Source: Afifella aestuarii (GTDB taxonomy: Bacteria; Pseudomonadota; Alphaproteobacteria; Rhizobiales; Afifellaceae). Taken from it: a stretch of DNA of 64,000 nt. Made by a program: the position numbers and the translations under genes. The stretch lies in the NCBI RefSeq assembly GCF_004023665.1, contig NZ_SAUF01000005.1, positions 124,001 to 188,000 on the forward strand, in the 5' to 3' direction. This document shows, piece after piece, positions 26,307 through 35,547 of the stretch (the first letter of the stretch is position 1; the number at the start of each line of letters is the position of its first letter). The notes beneath the pieces are model-generated. The model was not told the DNA's origin, did not search any database, and saw only the letters and a list, made by a program, of their open reading frames with translations.

Positions 26307-26537
26307 GGCCTTTCTTCACTGCGACGATAACGGCGCGTTGGGGGCTATCCTGATGTGAGCGTAGCGGCGATTTCGCGCGCGTTTTCGTGGTCCGCCCCGC
26401 AAGCAAAGCAGATTCTTCCGAATGCCGGGGTCCACACGGCAAGGGCTGCCGGTCCTTTTCTGCCAGTCTTGATTACGACGCGCGATCGTTTCCAAAGGAT
26501 GGCGTCCTATTGCGCTCCTGCCGGGGAAGGCTCACCG

Positions 26538-27686
26538 ATGTCCGCCGAACGTATGCTCTCTGCCCTTGTCGCTTTCCGCTCCGTCGTAGGAACGCGCAAC
26601 GGGGCACTCATCGACTATATCCGCGACTATCTCGCCAGCTACGACATCGCCTCGGCGGTGATCTCCGGGCCGGAAGGCGACCGCTTCAACCTCTTCGCGA
26701 CGATCGGCCCGAAAAACGTCCCGGGCTACGTTCTCTCCGGCCATATCGATGTCGTTCCGGCGAATGAGACGGGATGGGCATCCGACCCGTTTCGCCTGCG
26801 CAATGTGGAGGAGAGGCTCATCGGTCGAGGCGCCGTCGACATGAAAGGTTTCGTGGCGGCCGTGCTTTCCTCTGTGCCGGAGCTGGCGGCGTTGGAGCTG
26901 CAGCAGCCGATCCATATCGCACTCTCTTACGATGAGGAGGCGGGCTGCCGCGGTGTGCCGCATCTCATCGAAAAGCTGCCGACTTTATGCGCTCCGCCTC
27001 TCGGCTGCATCGTCGGCGAGCCTTCGGGCCTGGAGCCCGTGCTGCGTCACAAGGGCAAGGCCGCGATCCGCATCCGGGCGGAAGGCGTCGCCGGCCACAG
27101 TTCCCGCCCAGATCTCGGTCAGAACGCCATCCACGCCTTGTTGCCCGCTTTGAAGGCGGTCGCTGATGAGGCGGCGAACCAGGAAGAGAGCGGCCCGAGA
27201 GATCCGCATTTCGCGCCGCCCTACAGCACCTTGCAGATCGGCGTGGTGTCGGGAGGCGAGGCGCTCAATATCATCCCGAGCCATGCGGAGGCGGATATCG
27301 AGGCGCGGGCCGTGCCAGGGCTCGATCCGTTGGGATTGCTGCAGGGTGCGCTTGCGGAGGTCGAAGCGAGCGAGGCTCTCGAGGCTGAGGTGATCGCGAG
27401 CTATCCCGCGCTGTCGTCGGACGAGGACCATCCGCTCGCCGCGCTTGCCGCGGAGCTCTCCGGGCATGCTCTGGTCGAAGCCGTGAGCTACGGGACGGAG
27501 GCCGGTCTGTTTCAAGCCGCCGGAGTTCCGTCCATCGTCTGCGGGCCGGGCGACATCTCCCGGGCGCACAAGCCGGAAGAATATATCACCGTCGATGAGC
27601 TCAACGAGGCCCGCGCAATGGTGCTCCGGCTGGGACGCAGGCTTGCGGTGGGGGGCATATCCGAGGACATGGCGCGCGCCCTTTGA
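26538..27686 (+). CDS. argE: Acetylornithine deacetylase/ArgE-like M20 amidohydrolase
   Basis: A 382-residue M20 metallopeptidase-fold deacetylase. The two-zinc site is spelled by 'LSGHIDVVPANETGW' (His, Asp), 'GRGAVDMKGF' (bridging Asp), 'YDEEAGCRGV' (Glu) and 'CGPGDISRAHKPEEYI' (His). Length and motifs match ArgE, but the context is catabolic, so it may deacylate an N-acetylated amine or amino acid imported from outside rather than serve arginine synthesis. ATG 26538, after 'ggggaaggctcaccg', gives the standard N-terminus; the frame is open further upstream to 26355 without homology. Confidence 0.88.
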   Translation: MSAERMLSALVAFRSVVGTRNGALIDYIRDYLASYDIASAVISGPEGDRFNLFATIGPKNVPGYVLSGHIDVVPANETGWASDPFRLRNVEERLIGRGAVDMKGFVAAVLSSVPELAALELQQPIHIALSYDEEAGCRGVPHLIEKLPTLCAPPLGCIVGEPSGLEPVLRHKGKAAIRIRAEGVAGHSSRPDLGQNAIHALLPALKAVADEAANQEESGPRDPHFAPPYSTLQIGVVSGGEALNIIPSHAEADIEARAVPGLDPLGLLQGALAEVEASEALEAEVIASYPALSSDEDHPLAALAAELSGHALVEAVSYGTEAGLFQAAGVPSIVCGPGDISRAHKPEEYITVDELNEARAMVLRLGRRLAVGGISEDMARAL

Positions 27687-27845
27687 AACGTCTCAGGAAG
27701 CTCAGCGGTTGCGGCTCGCTCGGTAGAAGCTGCGGCAGCGGATCGGCGGGACGGCCGGATGTGTCGTCGGTGACGGGCGCGCCGGGCACATCGTTCTCTC
27801 CTGTCCTGCTACCAATTGCGAGAACCAAGGATTCTGTTGCGAGAG

Positions 27846-28682
27846 ATGACCGACATTCTGCTTGAACCGTTTTCCGATCCGCATTTTGAGGCAGCCGTCC
27901 GCCTGTCGCAGGCCGAGAATTGGCCGCACCGAACCGAAGACTGGGCGATGGTCGATGCGGTCTCGCAAGGCTTCGTCGCAACGAAGAATGGGCGCGTCGT
28001 CGGCACGGCCTTCACCACACCCTTCGGCCCTGATCTTGCAACGATCGATATGATCATCGTCGACAGCTCTTTGCGCGGCCAGGGGCTGGGGCGCCGGCTC
28101 GTGGAAGCCGCGATCGAGGCGTCCGGCTCGCGGAATCTGCGCCTTGTGGCGACGGAGGATGGTCTTCCGCTCTACAAGAAGCTCGGCTTCGAAGAGCGTG
28201 GCGGGATCGTCCAACACCAGGGCAAGATTGCTTCCGCGGCGCCTTCGGAGGACGTCGAGGTGGCGCGCGACGCGGATCTCGACGCGATCATCGACCTCGA
28301 TCGAGCAGCCTACGGGGGCGATCGTCGCGCGCTTTTCGGACAGCTCTTTGCCGCCGGCGGCAAAGCGGTCGTCTTGCGCGACAGGGGATCTCTCTCAGGT
28401 TTCGGGATTTGTCGCCCATTCGGGCGCGGCCGGGTCATCGGGCCCGTCGTTGCCACAAATATCGAGGCGACCAGGAACCTGATCCTCGCCCTCATTGAGC
28501 GGCACGCCGGAGAGTTCCTGCGCATCGATACGCGCCGTGACACCGGTCTCTCGTCCTGGCTCGCGGATCTCGGACTCCCCGAGACCGGGTCCGGCGTGGC
28601 GATGGCGCGGGGCGAGGAGCCCCGCGCGATCCGCGACGGAGAACCAAAAACTTTCGCCCTTGTCTCTCAGGCCTTTGGCTGA
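27846..28682 (+). CDS. GNAT-family N-acetyltransferase, two-domain
   Basis: A 278-residue acetyltransferase. The N-terminal GNAT domain has the acetyl-CoA loop 'DSSLRGQGLGRRLVEAAI' (R/Q-x-x-G-x-G/A), and a second domain from about residue 140 resembles the Acetyltransf_18 type. Start at ATG 27846; a Met ten codons upstream (27816) is an alternative. It sits between the deacetylase and the aminotransferase, so it may acetylate a pathway intermediate or protect the cell from it. Its job is not known. Confidence 0.82.
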   Translation: MTDILLEPFSDPHFEAAVRLSQAENWPHRTEDWAMVDAVSQGFVATKNGRVVGTAFTTPFGPDLATIDMIIVDSSLRGQGLGRRLVEAAIEASGSRNLRLVATEDGLPLYKKLGFEERGGIVQHQGKIASAAPSEDVEVARDADLDAIIDLDRAAYGGDRRALFGQLFAAGGKAVVLRDRGSLSGFGICRPFGRGRVIGPVVATNIEATRNLILALIERHAGEFLRIDTRRDTGLSSWLADLGLPETGSGVAMARGEEPRAIRDGEPKTFALVSQAFG

Positions 28683-28699
28683 CGTTTCCGGAGAACGAC

Positions 28700-30079
28700 A
28701 TGCTTTCAAATTCATTGCTCGAGGCTGATCGCGAGCACCTGGTGCATCCTTTGAGCTCCTTTCGCGGGCATGAGCGGGACGGGGTGCGCGTCATGGCCTC
28801 CGCAAAGGGGGCGTGGCTGACGGACCGGGAGGGACATCGGCTTCTCGACGGCTTTGCCGGTCTGTGGTGCGTGAATGCGGGCTACGGACACGAGAGCATC
28901 GTTGAGGCTGCCGCCGAACAGATGCGCCGCCTGCCATATGCGACCGGCTATTTCGATCTGGGCTCCGAGCCGGCGATCAAGCTTGCCGAAGCGCTCGCCG
29001 AGAGGGCACCGGGTGATCTCGACCATGTGTATTTCACGCTCGGGGGATCGGACGCGGTCGACAGCACGATCCGTTTCATCCGCTACTACAACCACGCGCG
29101 CGGCACGCCGGAGCGGGATCAGTTCATCTCGCTGGAGCAGGGTTTTCACGGTTCTTCGACCGCAGGCGCAGGCCTCACGGCGCTCAAGGGCTTCCACACG
29201 GGCTTCGGCGTGCCTTTCGAGTGGCAGCACAAGATCCCGTCCCATTACCTCTACCGCAATCCGGTCGGACGCGATCCCGAGACGGTGATCGCCGCCTCGG
29301 TCGCGGCGCTGGCGGCCAAGGTTGACGAGATCGGCAAAGACCGCGTCGCCGCCTTTTACGCCGAGCCGATTCAGGGCTCGGGTGGCGTCCTGGTGCCGCC
29401 GCCAGGCTGGGTGAAGGCGATGGCAGATACCTGCCGCGAACTCGGCATTCTCTTCGTGGCCGACGAAGTGATCACCGGCTTCGGTCGCACGGGCCCGCTC
29501 TTTGCCTGCCTGGAAGAGGGAGTGGTGCCGGACTTCATGACGGTCGCGAAGGGGCTCACCTCCGGCTATGTGCCGCTCGGTGCCGTCTTCATGGCCGATC
29601 ATGTCTATCAGACGATCGCCGATGGGGCAGGCGAGGCCGCGATCGGCCACGGCTACACCTATTCCGGCCATCCCGTGAGCGCAGCTGTCGGCCTGGAAGT
29701 CCTGAAGCTCTACGAAGGGGGGCTTCTGGACAATGGCAGGCGGGCCGGGAAGCGGTTGATGGCGGGCCTTGAAAGCCTCGCAGAACACCCGCTTGTCGGC
29801 GATGTGCGTGGCCGCGGAATGCTGGCTGCGATCGAACTCGTCACCGACAAGTCGGCAAAGACGCCGCTACCTGCTGCGGCGGAAGCCGGAAAGCGCATCT
29901 TCGATCGTGCTTACAAGAACGGGCTGATCGTTCGTGCCTTCGCTCAGGGCGTCATCGGCTTTGCGCCGCCGCTTTGCTGCAGCGATGAGGAGATCGACGA
30001 AATCGTGGAGCGCACGCGCCGCGTTCTCGACGAAACCCTGGCCGACGCGGATGTCCGCGCGGCCATGAAGGGCGTCTGA
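28700..30079 (+). CDS. Class III PLP-dependent aminotransferase (omega-amine type)
   Basis: A 459-residue fold-type I aminotransferase of the class III family. 'GSDAVDSTIRFIRYYN' forms the cofactor cup, 'VADEVITGFGRTG' contains the PLP-ring Asp, and 'MTVAKGLTSGYVPLGA' carries the Schiff-base Lys. The start 'HLVHPLSSFRGHE' is typical of putrescine/beta-alanine:pyruvate-type enzymes. It probably transfers the terminal amino group of an amine or omega-amino acid to pyruvate or 2-oxoglutarate, making the semialdehyde for the dehydrogenase at 22835. Ribosome-binding site 'cggagaacgac'. Confidence 0.93.
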   Translation: MLSNSLLEADREHLVHPLSSFRGHERDGVRVMASAKGAWLTDREGHRLLDGFAGLWCVNAGYGHESIVEAAAEQMRRLPYATGYFDLGSEPAIKLAEALAERAPGDLDHVYFTLGGSDAVDSTIRFIRYYNHARGTPERDQFISLEQGFHGSSTAGAGLTALKGFHTGFGVPFEWQHKIPSHYLYRNPVGRDPETVIAASVAALAAKVDEIGKDRVAAFYAEPIQGSGGVLVPPPGWVKAMADTCRELGILFVADEVITGFGRTGPLFACLEEGVVPDFMTVAKGLTSGYVPLGAVFMADHVYQTIADGAGEAAIGHGYTYSGHPVSAAVGLEVLKLYEGGLLDNGRRAGKRLMAGLESLAEHPLVGDVRGRGMLAAIELVTDKSAKTPLPAAAEAGKRIFDRAYKNGLIVRAFAQGVIGFAPPLCCSDEEIDEIVERTRRVLDETLADADVRAAMKGV

Positions 30080-30082
30080 GCG

Positions 30083-31012
30083 ATGGCGCTGCTTTATCTT
30101 TCGCACAAAGAGCGCGCCGAGGTCTGGAAACCGATCTTCGGGCGGGAATTGCCGGAACTAGAATTCTACGACGGCTTTGATGCGGTCCAAGATCCCTCAA
30201 AGGTCCGTTTCATCGCGACCTGGAACGCTCCGGCCGACCCGGTGAAGACCTATCCGAACCTTAAGATGATCCTCTCGGTCGGTGCCGGTGTCGACCAGTT
30301 CGATTTTCGCGCTCTGCCGGAGCATGTGAAGGTCGCGCGCATGGTCACGCCGAGCATCGCCGAAATGATGCGCGACTATGTCGTCCTCGGCGTTCTGGCG
30401 ATGCACCGGCAATTGCCGCGTTACATTGCCCAGCAGCGCGACAAGACCTGGAGCGCCGGCCGTGTCGATCTTGCGCGGCGGAAAACCGTCGGCGTGATGG
30501 GGCTGGGTCAGCTCGGAACGGCCGTGCTGGAGGCGCTTCGTCCCTTTGGTTTCAAACTCGCCGGCTGGGGGCGCTCGCCCCGCGCGCTCGACGGGGTGCA
30601 GACCTTCGTTGGGCGGCGCGAGCTTCCGGCGTTCCTGGCAGGGACCGATATTCTCATTTGTCTTCTGCCGCTGACGAAGGAGACGGAGAACATTCTCGAC
30701 GCGCAGCTCTTTGCGGCTCTGCCGAAAGGCGCCACGCTTGTGCATGCCGGGAGAGGTCGGCAGCTCGATCATGATGCGCTTCTAGATGCACTTGATACCG
30801 GCCATCTCGAGGGTGCTTTCCTCGATGTGACCGAGCCTGAGCCTTTGCCGGCCGAGCACCCGTTCTGGAGCCATCCGCGCCTCGTTCTGACGCCCCATGT
30901 CGCCACGATGACCGATTTCGAAGAGGGGGCCTTGGCCGCAGTTGAGTGCCTGCGCGCACACGAGGAAGGCCGACCGATCCCCGGGCTCGTCGACAAAGCG
31001 CGCGGCTATTGA
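30083..31012 (+). CDS. D-isomer-specific 2-hydroxyacid dehydrogenase, GhrA-like
   Basis: A 309-residue NAD(P)-dependent 2-hydroxyacid dehydrogenase. Rossmann motif 'GVMGLGQLGTAVLEAL', 'HAGRGRQLDHDALLDALD' with the substrate Arg region, and 'LTPHVATMTD' with the catalytic His. It most resembles glyoxylate/hydroxypyruvate reductase A. The gene follows the aminotransferase stop by three bases, so the two are co-transcribed; it may reduce the 2-oxoacid made by transamination. A run of three divergent operons in this block makes a common pathway likely. Confidence 0.9.
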   Translation: MALLYLSHKERAEVWKPIFGRELPELEFYDGFDAVQDPSKVRFIATWNAPADPVKTYPNLKMILSVGAGVDQFDFRALPEHVKVARMVTPSIAEMMRDYVVLGVLAMHRQLPRYIAQQRDKTWSAGRVDLARRKTVGVMGLGQLGTAVLEALRPFGFKLAGWGRSPRALDGVQTFVGRRELPAFLAGTDILICLLPLTKETENILDAQLFAALPKGATLVHAGRGRQLDHDALLDALDTGHLEGAFLDVTEPEPLPAEHPFWSHPRLVLTPHVATMTDFEEGALAAVECLRAHEEGRPIPGLVDKARGY

Positions 31013-31275
31013 CGATTGCGTGAGCAAGATTCCGACTTGCTTCAAAAATCGACAGATTATGCTGTGATGCCGGCCGCATTCGGAACCTCATAAAGGGTCG
31101 TCCTGCGAGACTGCATTCCTGGAAAGAAAGCACATTACAGTCGACGGAGTACAAAACCGGGCTGATTTCTGACCAAGCAATCGCCCGGCGACGTTGAGTG
31201 CATCGGTGCTACATCGCGGAAGATTATGCTGCCAGATGGCGGCGTCTCTCGTGGGCGTTCAAGGCGGAGGAATGC

Positions 31276-31983
31276 GTGACCCGCAGGCTGGCGACTTTCA
31301 AAGTTCTGACTTTCGATGTCGTGGGCACGCTCATTGACTTTGAAACGGGCTTAAAAAACGGCCTCGCCAGCCTTGCGGCAGACGTAGGTGCGACGCTGGA
31401 TGGCGAGGAGGCTCTCGCTATCTACCGTGAGAGCCGCCGCGATCCGGGTGGCGGTCGATTCCCTGACGACGTCGCTCGCTGCTACGACAAGATTGCCGCG
31501 AAGATGCATCTTCCGCGCGGTGAGGAATATGGCGCCCGCGTCGTAGAAGCCGTCGCCTCTGCGCCGGCCTTTTCCGACAGCCGCGCAGCTCTTGCGAAAT
31601 TGCGCCGACGCTTCCGGCTCGTTGCCATGACCAATGCGCAGCGCTGGGCCTTCGAGCGCTTCTCGGACGAACTTGGGAAGCCGTTTCACAAGTCTTTCAC
31701 GGTCGACGACACAGGGACCGAAAAACCGGACCCGGCCTTCTTCGAGGCGGTGCTCGCCGATTTGAAGGGCGAGGGGATCGAGAAGGCCGACATCCTGCAT
31801 GTCGCCCAAAGCCAGTATCACGATATCGGTGTCTCCCGGCAGCTCGGTCTCACCAATTGTTGGATCGAGCGCCGTCACGGCCGGAAAGGCTACGGGGGCA
31901 CGATAGCCCCTGAGCGGTTCACCGAGCCGGACTATCACTTCACTTCCCTGGCTGCATTGGCGGAGGCCGTCGACCAGCCCTGA
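31276..31983 (+). CDS. HAD hydrolase
   Basis: A 235-residue HAD-superfamily protein, second of this family in the block. 'VLTFDVVGTLIDF' holds the nucleophile Asp, 'LVAMTNAQRW' motif II, and 'TEKPDPAFFEAV' motif III. The HAD cap region lies between. The frame is open upstream to 31198, but the GTG at 31276 has a strong ribosome-binding site (GGCGGAGG, five bases away) and gives the family N-terminus VTRRLATFKV. It precedes the second ABC importer operon by 61 bp and probably belongs to it. Confidence 0.83.
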   Translation: MTRRLATFKVLTFDVVGTLIDFETGLKNGLASLAADVGATLDGEEALAIYRESRRDPGGGRFPDDVARCYDKIAAKMHLPRGEEYGARVVEAVASAPAFSDSRAALAKLRRRFRLVAMTNAQRWAFERFSDELGKPFHKSFTVDDTGTEKPDPAFFEAVLADLKGEGIEKADILHVAQSQYHDIGVSRQLGLTNCWIERRHGRKGYGGTIAPERFTEPDYHFTSLAALAEAVDQP

Positions 31984-32044
31984 ACCTGTTTCAAACCGCG
32001 CCAAGACGGGATGCCACCTCTTTGTCACCGGAAAGGACCGACGC

Positions 32045-33673
32045 ATGAGCCAGAATAACCGGACGAACTGGGACGTCACGAATTGGACGAGGCGCGACGA
32101 TGCGATGGTGGAGGAGGCCATCCGACGAGGCGCTTCACGCCGCGATCTCTTGCGTCTGCTTGCGGCGAGCGGCGTGGCGATGGCGGCCGGGAGCGCCATC
32201 ATGACGCGTGCGACGACGGCCTTTGCTGCGACCCCGAAGAAGGGCGGATCGATCACCGCCGCCGGTTGGTCCTCCTCGACGGCCGACACACTCGATCCCG
32301 CAAAAGCCTCTCTTTCCACCGATTATGTGCGTTGCTGCTCCTTCTACAATCGGCTGACCTTCCTCGACGAGAAGGGCTCCGTCGAGATGGAGCTCGCCGA
32401 AAGCATCGAATCCGACGACGCCAAGACGTGGAAGATCACGCTCCGCCCGGACGTCACCTTCCATGACGGCAAGACGCTGACGACGGACGACGTCATCTAT
32501 TCGCTCCAGCGTCACAAGGATGAATCCGTCGGCTCCAAGGCGAACGCCATGGCGCAGCAGATGGAGACCTTCAAGAAGGTGGACGACCGGGTTCTGGAGC
32601 TGGTGCTGAGTTCGCCGAACGCCGACCTGCCGATCATTCTGTCTCTGCACCATTTCATGATCCTCGCCGACGGCACGACCGACTTCACGACGGCGAACGG
32701 GACCGGCGCTTTCAAATGCGAGACCTTCGAGCCCGGGGTTAGATCAGTCGGCGTCCGCAACGAGGATTATTGGAAGGAGAACCTTCCTTATCTCGATTCC
32801 CTCGAGTTCATTGCGATCCCGGATGAAACGGCACGCGTGAATGCGCTCCTGTCGGGTGACATCGCGCTCGCTGCTTCAATCAATCCGCGTTCGATCAGGC
32901 GCCTCGATACGATCGACACAGTCACGCTGTCGAAGACGACGTCAGGGAATTATACCGACCTCAACGTCCGCCTCGACATGGCGCCAGGCGACAAGAAGGA
33001 TTTCGTCGACGGCCTCAAATACCTCGTCAATCGTGAGGTCATCGCGCGCTCCGTCATGCGCGATCTGGCTGTCATCGCCAACGATCAGCCGGTTTCGCCG
33101 AATGACCGCTATTACAATGCAGAGCTGAAGCCGAAGGATTACGATCCGGAAAAGGCGAAGAAGCTTTTTGAGAGTGCAGGCGTTCTCGGGCAGTCGATCC
33201 CGATCGTTGCTTCGACGGCTGCGACCTCGTCGATCGACATGGCGATGGTGGTGCAGCAGGCGGGGTCGGAAATCGGCATGCCCTTCGATGTGCAGCGCGT
33301 TCCTTCCGATGGCTACTGGTCGAACTATTGGCTGAAGGCGCCCATACACTTCGGCAACATCAATCCGCGGCCGACCCCGGATATTCTCTTCTCGCTCCTC
33401 TACACCTCCGACGCGCCGTGGAACGAGAGCCGCTACCAGTCTGAAAAATTCGACAAGATGCTGGTAGAGGCACGCGGCACCCTCGATGAGGCCAAGCGTA
33501 AGGAAATGTACGACGAGATGCAGGTGATGGTGGCGGAAGACGCCGGAACCATCATCCCTGTCTGGATCTCCAATGTCGATGCCCTGTCTTCGAAACTGAA
33601 GGGCCTGCAGCCTAATCCGCTAGGCGGCATGATGGGTTACGCCTTCGCCGAATATGTCTGGCTCGACGACTAA
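32045..33673 (+). CDS. Peptide/opine-type ABC transporter solute-binding protein with Tat-type signal
   Basis: A 542-residue periplasmic binding protein (SBP_bac_5). The N-terminus has a long polar lead and then 'SRRDLLRLLAASGVAMAAG', a twin-arginine signal peptide, so export is probably by Tat in the folded state. 'VTFHDGKTLTTDDVIYSL' and 'GTGAFKCETF' are the family signatures. It heads a second importer (permeases at 33752 and 34702, fused ATPase at 35547). The ligand is unknown; the surrounding amine-oxidising enzymes suggest an amine, opine or small peptide. Ribosome-binding site 'aaaggaccgacgc'. Confidence 0.93.
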   Translation: MSQNNRTNWDVTNWTRRDDAMVEEAIRRGASRRDLLRLLAASGVAMAAGSAIMTRATTAFAATPKKGGSITAAGWSSSTADTLDPAKASLSTDYVRCCSFYNRLTFLDEKGSVEMELAESIESDDAKTWKITLRPDVTFHDGKTLTTDDVIYSLQRHKDESVGSKANAMAQQMETFKKVDDRVLELVLSSPNADLPIILSLHHFMILADGTTDFTTANGTGAFKCETFEPGVRSVGVRNEDYWKENLPYLDSLEFIAIPDETARVNALLSGDIALAASINPRSIRRLDTIDTVTLSKTTSGNYTDLNVRLDMAPGDKKDFVDGLKYLVNREVIARSVMRDLAVIANDQPVSPNDRYYNAELKPKDYDPEKAKKLFESAGVLGQSIPIVASTAATSSIDMAMVVQQAGSEIGMPFDVQRVPSDGYWSNYWLKAPIHFGNINPRPTPDILFSLLYTSDAPWNESRYQSEKFDKMLVEARGTLDEAKRKEMYDEMQVMVAEDAGTIIPVWISNVDALSSKLKGLQPNPLGGMMGYAFAEYVWLDD

Positions 33674-33682
33674 GAGAGCTGA

Positions 33683-33718
33683 AGGCCGAGCCATCCTGCG
33701 AGCCTGGGCGCTCGGCCT
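33683..33718 (+). other. Stem-loop after the second binding-protein gene
   Basis: A perfect 9-bp inverted repeat AGGCCGAGC (33683-33691) / GCTCGGCCT (33710-33718) with an 18-base loop lies just after the binding-protein stop and before the permease. There is no T-run. Hairpins here commonly protect binding-protein mRNA and lower expression of the permeases. Confidence 0.6.
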
Positions 33719-33751
33719 ATCGCGCCCGAAGAACGAAGGAGAAAGAGCTGC

Positions 33752-34705
33752 ATGAATTCCACGATCGCCGGTCTTATTATCCGCCGCATTGGGATTATGC
33801 TCGTCTCCCTCGTCATTGTTGCCTTTGCTGTCTTCGCGGCCACGGAGCTTTTGCCGGGCGACGTCGCACAGATCCTTCTCGGGCAGTCGGCGACGCCGGA
33901 AGCGGTGGCAGGTCTTCGCAAGGCGATGCATCTCGACCAGCCTGCGGTCCTGCGCTTCGTGCATTGGCTTGCCGGTCTGGTGACGGGTGACTTCGGACGG
34001 TCCTATGCCAACAACCGCGACGTGGCAGAGCTGATTTCCGGGCGTCTCGTGAACTCATTGAAGCTCGGAGCCGTCACCACGTTCTTTTCGGTGCCGCTGT
34101 CGCTCTTTCTCGGTGTGACTGCGGCCATGTTCCGCGGTTCGTTCTACGACCGCCTCGTGTCGGTCTTCACGGTGACCGTGATCTCGGTGCCAGAGTTCAT
34201 GGTCGCGACCCTCGCCGTTCTGATTTTCGCTGTCTATCTCGGCTGGCTGCCGGCGCTCTCCTTCGCCAATGAAGTCCAAGGCCTGGGTGAGCTTCTGCGG
34301 GTCTATGCCATGCCGGTGATCACGTTGAGCTTCGTCGTCTCGGCGCAGATGATCCGCATGACCCGCGCTGCCGTGATCGATACGATCAACACCCCCTATG
34401 TCGAGATGGCGCTCCTCAAGGGCGCGACCCGGCGACGAATGGTCATGAGACATGCGCTGCCGAACGCGCTCGGTCCGATCGCGAACGCCATGGCCCTGTC
34501 GCTCTCCTATCTCCTCGGAGGCGTCATCATCGTGGAGACGATCTTCAACTATCCGGGCGTCGCCAAGCTCATGGTGGATGCCGTTGCGACCCGCGATCTT
34601 CCTCTCATCCAGACCTGTGCGATGCTGTTCTGCCTGAGCTATCTTCTTTTGATCCTCATTGCGGACGTGATTGCCATCGCCTCCAACCCGAGGCTGCGCC
34701 AGTGA
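33752..34705 (+). CDS. ABC transporter permease, DppB type
   Basis: A 317-residue inner-membrane permease (BPD_transp_1). Hydrophobic segments begin at residues 9-30; 'GDVAQILLGQSATPEAV' is the periplasmic loop after TM1 typical of DppB proteins, and 'PYVEMALLKGATRRRM' is the EAA loop contacting the ATPase. Start ATG has 'cgaaggagaaagagctgc' in front. The GTG of the next permease overlaps its stop. Confidence 0.94.
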   Translation: MNSTIAGLIIRRIGIMLVSLVIVAFAVFAATELLPGDVAQILLGQSATPEAVAGLRKAMHLDQPAVLRFVHWLAGLVTGDFGRSYANNRDVAELISGRLVNSLKLGAVTTFFSVPLSLFLGVTAAMFRGSFYDRLVSVFTVTVISVPEFMVATLAVLIFAVYLGWLPALSFANEVQGLGELLRVYAMPVITLSFVVSAQMIRMTRAAVIDTINTPYVEMALLKGATRRRMVMRHALPNALGPIANAMALSLSYLLGGVIIVETIFNYPGVAKLMVDAVATRDLPLIQTCAMLFCLSYLLLILIADVIAIASNPRLRQ

Positions 34706-35547
34706 AAGCTCTCGTCGCCGCCGCCCGCCGCCGCACAGGCTTCCACATCAATGCCGTCGGAACGATCGGCGCGATCGTGGTCCTGTTTTGGATCGTGATT
34801 GCAATCTGCGCACCGCTCCTCGTGCCTTATCCAGTCGGCAAGATTGTCGATTTCGATTTCTTCGGACCGATGTCGCAGAAATTCTGGCTCGGCACCGACT
34901 ATCTCGGCCGGGATATCCTCTCGCGCATCTTGATGGGTGCGCGCTATACGGTCGGCATCGCCTTCGCCGCGGTGTCGCTCGCCTGTTTCGTTGGTGTGGC
35001 GCTCGGTATGATCGCCGCCGTCGTGGGCGGCTTCTTCGACACGGCGCTGTCGCGTTTTCTCGACGCGCTCAACGCCATCCCCTCGCTCATGTTCGGGCTT
35101 GTGGTTGTTGCCGGCGTCGGCAGCTCCATCCCTGTGTTGATCGTGACGCTGGCGCTCATCTATGCACCGGGGAGCTATCGCTTTGCCCGTTCGCTTGCCG
35201 CCAACACCAACACGATGGATTTCGTGACGGTCGCGCGGGCGCGGGGAGAGGGCACCGTCTACATCATCCGGGAGGAAATCCTGCCCAACATCATCGGCCC
35301 GGTGCTGGCGGATTTCGGCCTGCGCTTCGTCTTCATCGTGCTGCTTCTGTCAGGCCTGTCTTTCCTCGGCCTAGGCGTGCAGCCGCCGAATGCCGATTGG
35401 GGCGGCCTGGTGCGTGAGAACCTCGCCGGCCTGCCGTACGGTGCGCCTGCCGTGATCTTTCCGTCGATCGCCATTGCGAGCCTGACCATCTCGGTCAACA
35501 TGCTGATCGACAACCTGCCGACACGCATCCGCGATCGGAGCGCCTGA
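34702..35547 (+). CDS. ABC transporter permease, DppC type
   Basis: A 281-residue permease partner. It starts at GTG 34702, overlapping the previous stop (GTGA). 'LGTDYLGRDILSRIL' is the standard DppC periplasmic motif and 'DFVTVARARGEGTVYI' the EAA loop. The stop overlaps the ATG of the ATPase gene (TGATG), so the three transporter genes are translationally coupled. Confidence 0.94.
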   Translation: MKALVAAARRRTGFHINAVGTIGAIVVLFWIVIAICAPLLVPYPVGKIVDFDFFGPMSQKFWLGTDYLGRDILSRILMGARYTVGIAFAAVSLACFVGVALGMIAAVVGGFFDTALSRFLDALNAIPSLMFGLVVVAGVGSSIPVLIVTLALIYAPGSYRFARSLAANTNTMDFVTVARARGEGTVYIIREEILPNIIGPVLADFGLRFVFIVLLLSGLSFLGLGVQPPNADWGGLVRENLAGLPYGAPAVIFPSIAIASLTISVNMLIDNLPTRIRDRSA

